NCBI GenBank assembly: GCA_023251285.1
Contig: JAHEZB010000068.1
Location: 1-7,993 of the forward strand
Origin: Chitinophagaceae bacterium
Lineage (GTDB): Bacteria > Bacteroidota > Bacteroidia > Chitinophagales > Chitinophagaceae
Length of the DNA: 7,993 nt
Direction: 5' to 3'
The notes under the pieces are model-generated. The model was given only the letters and a program-made list of their open reading frames with translations. It was not told the DNA's origin and did no database searches. The stretch's first letter is position 1; each line of letters starts with the position of its first letter. A program made the translations under genes and the position numbers. This document shows positions 1 to 6,393 of the stretch, one piece after another.

Positions 1-69
1 TAAGATTTCCTCAATTATGCTGCCAAATAAAAGGGGGCGGCAGGAATCGTTGAATTGAGAATCAATTTT

Positions 70-654
70 TTATATTTTGAAACGCGGTATAAGCATCGGA
101 ACCTTTTGAATATATCCTTCGTATTGTTTGCCAAATTCCTTTATGAGTTTCTTTTCTTCAAATGAAATTCCCACCAAAACATAAAGGGTCAATAACACCG
201 CGGCAATAAAATTATTAAGAAAAGGAAAAACCAAAAATAATCCCCACACAAATAAAATAGTGCCGGAATATAAAGGATGCCTTACAAAGCGATGGATGCC
301 ATTTACTTTTAATTCTGATGCTGGAACAGGAGTAAATATTGACCTCACTCCACTGAGCAGCATAAAGTATTTTTTTATGGAAACGAACATGATTATTAAC
401 CCGGGCAAAATCAAAAACAGAACCGAAATGTATTTGATCCACACCGATCTGATGAGCAGCGGGCTTTCAAACGAATATTGAAAATATAATAACAAAATCA
501 AAGTGACTGTCGCGAAAATGGAATAACCGAGGCGATAATACCGAAAAGACTTTTTTAATTTCTTTTGAAAAAAATCCTTAACAGAGGAAGATGCAAGAAT
601 GCTGTGAATAGTATAATAAACAATCCAGAGTAGTATGAGTAAAAGATGGTTCAT
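70..654 (-). CDS. Isoprenylcysteine/phospholipid methyltransferase-type membrane protein
   Basis: This 194-residue protein is very hydrophobic, with likely membrane segments near residues 3-19, 43-60, 75-92 and 130-164. Its C-terminal third carries the hallmark of the ICMT/PEMT/NnrU-like methyltransferase superfamily: GIHRFVRHPLYSG at 119-131, then an acidic pair at 166-167 and the EFGKQYEGY segment at 173-181, ending close to PRF. In this superfamily the RHP motif and the downstream Glu region help bind S-adenosylmethionine at the membrane face. The substrate cannot be read from the sequence; lipid or isoprenoid methylation are possibilities. The ATG at 654 starts just before a hydrophobic helix, and no strong ribosome-binding site precedes it. 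It lies 257 bases beyond the GH27 gene, so it probably is not part of the hydrolase operon and shows no functional link to it. Family call is firm, function open. Confidence 0.85.
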   Translation of the reverse strand: MNHLLLILLWIVYYTIHSILASSSVKDFFQKKLKKSFRYYRLGYSIFATVTLILLLYFQYSFESPLLIRSVWIKYISVLFLILPGLIIMFVSIKKYFMLLSGVRSIFTPVPASELKVNGIHRFVRHPLYSGTILFVWGLFLVFPFLNNFIAAVLLTLYVLVGISFEEKKLIKEFGKQYEGYIQKVPMLIPRFKI

Positions 655-731
655 TGTTTAAGAAAATACAAATGTCAAATATTTCTTAGTTTACTGAAGT
701 ACCAATTCTTCGTATACGCTTAACCGTTATG

Positions 732-842
732 TCACTTTTTGTCGATCATCAGATACAAAACCGATCTTCCCGGTAAAGCAACTTTTATCCCGTTTTCCGT
801 TTCTGACGAATAAACTTTTAAACTAAAATCGGCACTTATCAT
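732..842 (-). pseudogene. 3' remnant of a second GH51-like hydrolase gene
   Basis: Reading the minus strand from 842 gives 36 codons ending in TGA at 732-734. The last 29 residues, from LKVYSS to the final DKK, align without gaps to the last 29 residues of the GH51-like protein at 2168-3913, with 20 identities, including the block NGIKVALP and the shared terminal DKK. Just before this block both copies have Ala-Asp, and the remnant has two extra codons (AD-FS-LK against AD-LK). The frame is closed upstream by TAA at 849-851, and nothing resembling the catalytic domain lies in the gap. A weak further resemblance may exist near 887-904 in another frame (VSQKIF against FSRKVF of the intact protein), which would imply a frameshift. 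The ATG at 840-842 is probably fortuitous. The fragment has only the last strands of the C-terminal beta domain, so it cannot be an enzyme. It follows the GH27 gene by 69 bases and reads in the same direction. Confidence 0.85.
771..796. repeat. 26-base exact repeat shared with the GH51-like gene
   Basis: These 26 bases are identical, in the same orientation, to 2207-2232 inside the 3' end of the GH51-like gene. They cover the codons for GIKVALP and flanking bases. The run is the best preserved part of the duplicated gene end and is the visible core of the homology that identifies the remnant. The two copies are about 1.4 kb apart and bracket the whole GH27 gene. Confidence 0.9.
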
Positions 843-911
843 ATTTGTTTAAAAATTAAAAACAGTATGACAAGGATGCTCAAACGAAAAATCTTTTGCG
901 AAACGCTTTGT

Positions 912-2120
912 TTATCTTCCTGAAACTTTCAACATCAAAACATTATGGGATTCAATTTGCTTTTTCAAAGGCTTTTTTGTATCCCCAACATTTACTTTTT
1001 TCCAGAGATCACGCAATTGATAATTTACTTTTTTTGTATCTAACGACCGATTAAATATAGTATCATTAATCACTTCATTCTGCCAGTTGAAATTGATATT
1101 CTTTGTTTCAGCAGATCTGTTTAGAAAACAAATTGCCCAATTATTTTCACTCAAAGGCTTCACGTAAATTTCAACACTGTCAATAGTTTTATAAAGAAAT
1201 CCTTCAATGCCCGCTTTGTCCTGATCAACGGCAATCACTTCTTTGTTCGTTAAAATATCTTTTGTTGTCTCAGACATTTTTCTCACATCATTTCCTGCTA
1301 TCAAAGGCGCAGCAAGCATGCACCATAAAGAGAAATGTGCACGGTCTTCATTGGTGCTCATTCCATTTCCCACTTCAAGCATATCCGGATCATTCCAGTG
1401 CCCGGGGCCGGCATATTTTCTCAATCCTTTTTGCAAATCCGCGATTGGCATCACGCCCGTTTGTTTCCAGCTTCCATGGTCCAGGTAACCATCAAATTTC
1501 GCTGTGATATCTCCGGTTGTACGCCAAAGTTCGCCGACATTTTCTGCCCATTCCCACGGTTTATTCTGCCCCCATTCACAAAGACTAAAAACAATCGGCC
1601 TTCCTGCTTTTTTCAGTGCTTTGCTCATTGTTGTGTAGGACTCTTTAGCATTCAATCCATCGGAACTGCACCAGTCAAATTTTAAATAATCAATGCCGAG
1701 ATTTGCATAAAATCTAGCATCCTGGTATTCATATCCTCTTGTTCCGGGATAACCGGCACAGGTTTTTGTTCCGGCACAATTGTACAAGCCAAATTTCAAT
1801 CCCTTGGAATGTACATAATCGATTAAAACCTTCATTCCATGGGGGAATTTTTTGCGATCAGGAACAAGGTTCCCCGCAGAATCTCTTTCCATTTCCATCC
1901 AGCCATCATCAAGGACAATGTATTCATACCCGGCAGCTTTCATTCCTGAAGAAACGATGGCATCAGCAGTTTGTTTTACCAAATCTTCATTAATATTTGT
2001 TTGAAAAGTATTCCAGCTATTCCACCCCATCGGTGGTGTTAATGCAAGGTTTTCGAATTTTTGTGCATGAACGTTTACAAAAAAGAAAAGTGCAATTAGA
2101 AGAAGAATTTTATTTTTCAT
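912..2120 (-). CDS. Secreted GH27 alpha-galactosidase-type glycoside hydrolase
   Basis: This 402-residue protein is a near full-length family 27 enzyme, which acts by a retaining mechanism, usually releasing terminal alpha-galactose. A signal peptide ends at VHA-Q (cleavage after residue 19). The TIM barrel begins with PPMGWNSWN at 29-37, followed by the sugar-binding DDGW at 71-74 and the NCAGTKTCAGYPG stretch at 114-126. The likely nucleophile is Asp149 in LKFDWC, and the likely acid/base is Asp204 in RTTGDI. WNDPDMLEVGN at 242-252 is another strongly conserved family block. The C-terminal beta domain runs from about residue 300 to the end. Retention of both aspartates of DDGW favours alpha-galactosidase over the beta-L-arabinopyranosidases of this family, but this is inference. 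The leader is A-rich with AAAAAGAA about 12 bases upstream of the ATG. The gene lies 47 bases after the GH51-like gene and is the last of the putative operon. There is no sorting domain, so it is probably periplasmic or secreted. Confidence 0.93.
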   Translation of the reverse strand: MKNKILLLIALFFFVNVHAQKFENLALTPPMGWNSWNTFQTNINEDLVKQTADAIVSSGMKAAGYEYIVLDDGWMEMERDSAGNLVPDRKKFPHGMKVLIDYVHSKGLKFGLYNCAGTKTCAGYPGTRGYEYQDARFYANLGIDYLKFDWCSSDGLNAKESYTTMSKALKKAGRPIVFSLCEWGQNKPWEWAENVGELWRTTGDITAKFDGYLDHGSWKQTGVMPIADLQKGLRKYAGPGHWNDPDMLEVGNGMSTNEDRAHFSLWCMLAAPLIAGNDVRKMSETTKDILTNKEVIAVDQDKAGIEGFLYKTIDSVEIYVKPLSENNWAICFLNRSAETKNINFNWQNEVINDTIFNRSLDTKKVNYQLRDLWKKVNVGDTKKPLKKQIESHNVLMLKVSGR

Positions 2121-2167
2121 TTGGATTATATTCTTTTTAAAATTTCGTGTTTCCTATATCGTTAATC

Positions 2168-3913
2168 TTATTTTTTATCGACTACAAGATAGACAACACC
2201 CCGCGGCGGTAAAGCAACTTTTATCCCGTTTTTTGTTCCTGCAGAATAGGCTTTCAAATCGGCATAAGAGGAAGGACCACCGGAAATTCCGTCAGGACCA
2301 TTTCCGTTTACAAAAACTTTTCTTGAAAATTCTCCATTGTCTGTGCCGCCGGTTAATGTGTAAAAATAAAAACGGTTTCCGGCTGTGGCATTGGAGGTAA
2401 TGTTTACATTTTGAGAAGTAGTTCCTTTATTAATAAGGATCACCCCCTTTTCTCCGGAAGAAAAAGAAGAAGCAAACGACAACACATCAGAACTGCCGCT
2501 AACAGTGGATTTCAACATTCGGTCGCCAAGCATTTTCTGAAAATAATACATGTAATAATAAGCAGGACGCGGATTCCATTTCACTGCCCCCGGTTCATCG
2601 CCAATATTGAAAAGTCCCATATCATTTCCATTGCTCCAACCATTTGCCAGGTCCCAACGTCCAGTCATTCCATATTTATTTTGCAACGCTTCTCCCAGTA
2701 AAATAGCGGCATGCATTCCATTGATAAACGAAACCTGCTGCATGGAACCTTGTGAAGTAATGTTCCATTCAGTCAAAGCGATTGGCTTTACGTCTGCACC
2801 GGCACCGCTGAGACTGCTGTTTAAATAAGTCATCATTGCTGCAGGATTATTCTGCGCAGTATTTAAAATTTCTGATGCAGAAGCATTGGTTTGATATGCG
2901 GTAAAATAGCTATGGATGATATAATAATCGGAAGTCGTTTTTACCTGGGCAAGCACACCGGAATTCCATGACTTATCTGTTGCTGTTTGCCAGCTCTCAG
3001 GTTGCTTTTCTAAAAGCTGAGCGCCGATAAAAATGGTAGTTCCAATTTCTTTTGCAGCGGCGCGCATAGAATCTGCGAAAACGTTGTAATGTTTTCCATA
3101 CAAATCGCCGGTTATGATTTCCGGCTGGCCATCCTTATTATTATTCAAATCAATTCTATAACCGGCTTCCCATGTCCCGTTATCTTCATTTCCGATTTCC
3201 CAATATTTGGTTCGTCCCTTATCATAACGAACCCAATCAGCTGCAAGGTGCGCTGCTGCTGCAACAGGGTTGTTGCCGGTGCCGTAGCGGGCATAAGCAT
3301 AATTCACGGTGATCATTCCCTGGTTTCCTGTTTGCTGAAGCATTTTATAATAATTATCAACCGACATGGTCCAGCTTTCGGCATTTTTTCCATACCAATA
3401 TCCAGCATCGGTTTCGTTCCCATTTGCATCAACCAATTTTGCAGGTGCATCAGGCGGAGGAGCGTTTTTTTCAGCATTCCAAAAGAAAACATCACTCAAA
3501 CTTCCGCCCGGAAAACGAATGACATTTGGATGAAGGTTGGAAATATAACTCATCAAAGAAGGCTCTGTGATCATTTGTGTCATCCAGATGTTCGCATTAT
3601 GGCCAAAAACAGATTTCGGCACTTTTGTAATGACGGTTCCAGCGTCAATATTCACGGTAACAGAAGTGGAAGAAGGGATTGCCGTATCTGTAAAAGCCGG
3701 GACAGTAAAGGTTTTCGGCGCCCAATCATTTAAGAAGAATCCTATTGTATTGGCTGTTGAAGGGTCTGTCGGATTTGGATCTGATGGAGGTTTTGTTTGC
3801 GTTGTATCAGGCCCGGCCGGTGGTGTAGGATTTGGTTTAACCGGAGATTTTTTGCACGCAATAAAACAAGCAGCACCAACCAATAACACGGAACAAAAAT
3901 ATTTTGATTTCAT
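2168..3913 (-). CDS. Lipoprotein clan GH-A hydrolase, GH51-like (probable alpha-L-arabinofuranosidase)
   Basis: The 581-residue product begins with a lipoprotein signal ending in CFIAC, so Cys20 would be lipidated. A Pro/Thr-rich linker (about 23-52) follows. The catalytic barrel starts near residue 86 and shows RFPGGS at 133-138, WEIGNE at 238-243 and ALTEWN at 379-384. These are the clan GH-A signatures, with Glu243 the likely acid/base and Glu382 the likely nucleophile. From about 465 onward the protein has a beta-rich C-terminal domain. RFPGG plus GTG (211-213) and the GNE context resemble GH51 arabinofuranosidases, but the match is by motif only; GH39, GH30, GH79 or an unclassified clan GH-A family remain possible. 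After the lipid Cys comes KKSPV, without the acidic residues of the surface-export signal known in some Bacteroidota, so surface or periplasmic location is undecided. No strong ribosome-binding site precedes the ATG. Its 3' end is duplicated in the remnant at 732-842. Confidence 0.8.
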   Translation of the reverse strand: MKSKYFCSVLLVGAACFIACKKSPVKPNPTPPAGPDTTQTKPPSDPNPTDPSTANTIGFFLNDWAPKTFTVPAFTDTAIPSSTSVTVNIDAGTVITKVPKSVFGHNANIWMTQMITEPSLMSYISNLHPNVIRFPGGSLSDVFFWNAEKNAPPPDAPAKLVDANGNETDAGYWYGKNAESWTMSVDNYYKMLQQTGNQGMITVNYAYARYGTGNNPVAAAAHLAADWVRYDKGRTKYWEIGNEDNGTWEAGYRIDLNNNKDGQPEIITGDLYGKHYNVFADSMRAAAKEIGTTIFIGAQLLEKQPESWQTATDKSWNSGVLAQVKTTSDYYIIHSYFTAYQTNASASEILNTAQNNPAAMMTYLNSSLSGAGADVKPIALTEWNITSQGSMQQVSFINGMHAAILLGEALQNKYGMTGRWDLANGWSNGNDMGLFNIGDEPGAVKWNPRPAYYYMYYFQKMLGDRMLKSTVSGSSDVLSFASSFSSGEKGVILINKGTTSQNVNITSNATAGNRFYFYTLTGGTDNGEFSRKVFVNGNGPDGISGGPSSYADLKAYSAGTKNGIKVALPPRGVVYLVVDKK

Positions 3914-3933
3914 TTTATTTTTAGTTTTTGCTA

Positions 3934-3945
3934 CAAAACGTTTTG
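3934..3945. promoter_or_regulatory. Perfect 12-bp palindrome, possible LacI-type operator
   Basis: CAAAACGTTTTG is a perfect inverted repeat with a central CG, 20 bases upstream of the GH51-like start codon. The layout (A-rich half, central CpG, T-rich half) resembles operators of LacI/CcpA-family sugar regulators. A 12-bp palindrome is expected about twice by chance in a window of this size, so position and central CG are the only support. No regulator gene is in the window. Confidence 0.2.
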
Positions 3946-3989
3946 CTTATCGGAATCGTTTGAATCCATTTTTTCAATTCATTAAATTC

Positions 3990-4008
3990 ATAAGAAAGCT
4001 TTCCTTAT
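3990..4008. repeat. Near-perfect palindrome just after the GH3 stop codon
   Basis: The stretch reads ATAAG-AAAGCTTT-C-CTTAT, a palindrome centred on AAAGCTTT with one unpaired C at 4003. It begins three bases past the GH3 stop codon in the direction of transcription. As RNA it could only form a weak AT-rich hairpin, and no U-tract follows on the minus strand, so I do not call it a terminator. It could mark an mRNA processing or stability site, or be chance. Confidence 0.3.
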
Positions 4009-4010
4009 TC

Positions 4011-6323
4011 TCAAAAAGTTTTGGTCCTATTTACACTGAAATTTGAAGTAAGATTTGCAATTTGAATTTTAAAATCACCTGCTTCCAACAACTTTTTATT
4101 CTCAGTATTTACAAACGCCAACTGTTTCAAAGGCAAAGTGAATGTCACTGTTTTTGACTCACCAGGTTTTAGATCTATCTTCTCAAACCGACGTAATCTT
4201 TTTACATCAGGCGTAATGGAAGCGACCAATTGTGAAGTAAATAATTGAACCACTTCTTTTCCCTCTTTACTTCCTGTATTTTTTACAGTTACATTGATTG
4301 TAGCTGTCTCATCAGGGCCAAAAGCTGTTTTATTTACTTTCAAGTCGTTGTATGCAAAAGTTGTATAAGATAATCCAAAACCAAATTGCCATTGCGGATC
4401 AAATTCGCCACCCTGGGGATTTCCGCTGCCCTCAGATGGTTTATGAATATATCCCACCAGATCATTTACATAACGCGGATAAGTGATCGGCAATTTGCCG
4501 CTTGGATTAATATCACCGGTAAGAATGTCCGCGAGCGCATCAGCGCCAAAATTAGATGGAAGATATATATCCAGAATGGCTTTTGAACCAGGAACAATAC
4601 CATTAATAATTCTCGCACGGCCTTCATTCAGAATTAAAATTACGGGCTTGCCGGTTTTGATCATAGCGTTTGCCAGTGTGATTTGATTGGGAGATAAATT
4701 CATGTCGTTGACATTTCCCGGAGTTTCAGTATAACTGTTTTCACCAACACACAACAGAATGTAATCCACATCAGCAGCGGCTTTTACAGCAGCATCAACG
4801 TCCAATAATGAGTCTTCGTTAAATTTTCCCCACACTTCATTATAAGAAACTCCCTGCTCATACTTCACATTCTCTTTTCCAAATTTATTGGTGACGGCTT
4901 CTAAAATCGTATTGTATTGTTTTGCATAAAAATCAGTTTTTTCACCTTGCCAAGTATAACTCCATCCGCCATTCAAAGACCGCATGGAGTTTGCATTGGG
5001 TCCCGTTACCAAAACTTTTGCAGTCTTTGAAATTGGTAAAACATTATTTTCCTGCCCGGGCAGACGGGCATTTTTCAAAAGTGTGATCGATTCTGCCGCA
5101 GTATTGTAAGAAGCTTTATGAAATTCTTCGCTTGCGAATTTTGGATAATCTTTCAGATAAGTCATTGGCGTAGTAAAAAGATTCAGTTCTTCTTTCACTC
5201 TTAAAATTCTCGTAACCGCATCATCAATTCTGCTCACCGGCACTTTTCCTTCTTTTACCAATGCAATCACGTCAGTACAGAATTCTTTATAATTATATGG
5301 AATCATAGACATATCAATTCCTGCGTTGATAGCAAGCATCGTTGCGTCTTTGATATTTTTGGTGATATGATCGCGGCGATACACATTTTCGATATCCTGC
5401 CAATCAGTAACAATAAATCCGGTAAAATGCAATTCGTCTTTCATAATATCTGTCAGCAAATGCTTATTGAGATGTGTAGGAATTCCATTGATCAAGGCAG
5501 AATTTACCATCACCGTTCTTGCTCCAGCCTTCACTGCTGCTGCAAAAGGAGGCAAATGATATTCCCGTAAATAATATTCAGGGATCCATGAATCACTTCT
5601 GTCGTGCCCTGATTTCGGATCAGAATAATCCATGTAATGTTTGATGCTCACAGCGAGTTTGTCTTTGCTGCCCAAAGGATTTTGAACACCTTTTACAAAA
5701 GCCACACCTAGCTGTGATGTCAGGTACGGATCTTCACCAAAATCTTCCCAAATGCGTGGCCATTGAGGATTTGTACCAAGATCAAGCACCGGCGAAAAAG
5801 TCCATGGAACGCTTGCGGCTCTTGATTCATAAGCCGTGATCACTGCCGCATTAAAAACCAGGTCCGGATTCCAGGTGGCAGCCTGGCCGATTTCCTGTGG
5901 AAAAAGTGTAGCCCCTAAAATATAATTGCATCCATGATTATCATCCAACCCATACAAAACAGGAATCTTCATTTTTGTTTGCTTTGCTGCATTTTGAATC
6001 TGGTCAATTACCGCATTCCATTGATCAGCTTTCAAAGGAATTCCGGGAGAATTTAAAATAGAACCGATCTTGTAATTTTCTACGGCGTCTTTTAATTTCG
6101 CCGGATCAAAAACGAAATTTTCTCCTTCAACTTTGCCCAGAGATTCAATCGACACCTGCGCCATCTGGCCTACTTTTTCTTCCAATGTCATTTTCTTTAC
6201 CAGCGCATTTACTTTAGCGTTAATGGCATTTTCATTCGCTTGTGCTTCGCACTTTTGTGCTCTAAAAAAGGTTGCACTACAAAATAAAAAGGCAACTTGA
6301 AAGATTCGTTTTAATCCGCTCAT
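4011..6323 (-). CDS. Secreted GH3 beta-glucosidase/exo-beta-glycosidase
   Basis: The 770-residue product is a full-length three-domain family 3 hydrolase, a retaining exo-enzyme that releases terminal beta-linked glucose, xylose or related sugars. A signal peptide covers roughly the first 22-27 residues, with cleavage at RA-Q or CEA-Q. The N-terminal TIM barrel (about 45-375) has GLDDNHG at 125-131, RIWEDFGEDPY at 190-200 and KHY at 228-230. The nucleophile is probably Asp307 in VTDWQD. The alpha/beta sandwich (about 410-645) has GENSYTETPGN at 527-537, where Glu533 is the likely acid/base, as in the plant beta-glucan exohydrolase type. A fibronectin-III-like domain fills about 655-755. An in-frame TAA at 6339-6341 limits the start, and the ATG at 6323 leads straight into the signal peptide; only a weak AAAG lies upstream. 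It is 70 bases after the PD40 gene and 97 before the GH51-like gene. Sugar specificity cannot be fixed by motif. Confidence 0.94.
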   Translation of the reverse strand: MSGLKRIFQVAFLFCSATFFRAQKCEAQANENAINAKVNALVKKMTLEEKVGQMAQVSIESLGKVEGENFVFDPAKLKDAVENYKIGSILNSPGIPLKADQWNAVIDQIQNAAKQTKMKIPVLYGLDDNHGCNYILGATLFPQEIGQAATWNPDLVFNAAVITAYESRAASVPWTFSPVLDLGTNPQWPRIWEDFGEDPYLTSQLGVAFVKGVQNPLGSKDKLAVSIKHYMDYSDPKSGHDRSDSWIPEYYLREYHLPPFAAAVKAGARTVMVNSALINGIPTHLNKHLLTDIMKDELHFTGFIVTDWQDIENVYRRDHITKNIKDATMLAINAGIDMSMIPYNYKEFCTDVIALVKEGKVPVSRIDDAVTRILRVKEELNLFTTPMTYLKDYPKFASEEFHKASYNTAAESITLLKNARLPGQENNVLPISKTAKVLVTGPNANSMRSLNGGWSYTWQGEKTDFYAKQYNTILEAVTNKFGKENVKYEQGVSYNEVWGKFNEDSLLDVDAAVKAAADVDYILLCVGENSYTETPGNVNDMNLSPNQITLANAMIKTGKPVILILNEGRARIINGIVPGSKAILDIYLPSNFGADALADILTGDINPSGKLPITYPRYVNDLVGYIHKPSEGSGNPQGGEFDPQWQFGFGLSYTTFAYNDLKVNKTAFGPDETATINVTVKNTGSKEGKEVVQLFTSQLVASITPDVKRLRRFEKIDLKPGESKTVTFTLPLKQLAFVNTENKKLLEAGDFKIQIANLTSNFSVNRTKTF

Positions 6324-6337
6324 GATGATCTTTGTTT

Positions 6338-6361
6338 TTTATTGAATGATGATTTATTGAA
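6338..6361. repeat. 9-bp direct repeat upstream of the GH3 gene
   Basis: TTTATTGAA occurs at 6338-6346 and again at 6353-6361, 15 bases apart, in the 70-base spacer between the PD40 and GH3 genes. It sits about 15-38 bases upstream of the GH3 start. The spacer is very AT-rich, so chance is a fair explanation; a binding site for a regulator is possible but unsupported. Confidence 0.3.
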
Positions 6362-6393
6362 ATTAAAAAAGTAGAATTTGTGTGATCCAATGC

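Noticed and set aside
10..59. Nested inverted repeats CTCAATT/AATTGAG and CTGCC/GGCAG left of the methyltransferase
   Set aside because: Arms are short with large unpaired internal regions and no U-tract on the minus strand; it competes with the hairpin at 53-67 and may be chance.
53..71. AT-only stem AATTGA-GAA-TCAATT followed by Ts on the plus strand, at the methyltransferase stop codon
   Set aside because: Six A/T-rich pairs with a three-base loop is too weak for a terminator, and the T-run is on the strand opposite to the gene. A plus-strand gene to the left could use it, but none is visible.
659..688. Seven-base inverted repeat TAAGAAA/TTTCTTA upstream of the methyltransferase start
   Set aside because: AT-rich arms 16 bases apart are common by chance in this composition; no promoter elements line up with it.
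711..718. Palindrome CGTATACG in the gap before the methyltransferase
   Set aside because: An eight-base palindrome is frequent by chance and has no second copy or clear position relative to a promoter.
887..911. Possible terminator just after the GH27 stop (GCG-TTT-CGC then T-run on the minus strand)
   Set aside because: The stem has only three base pairs and the T-run is separated from it by an A-rich stretch.
3089..3733. Long plus-strand open frame (214 codons) opposite the GH51-like gene
   Set aside because: It is antisense to a well-supported hydrolase with catalytic motifs; its translation is rich in Ile/Cys/His without domain character, as expected of a shadow frame.
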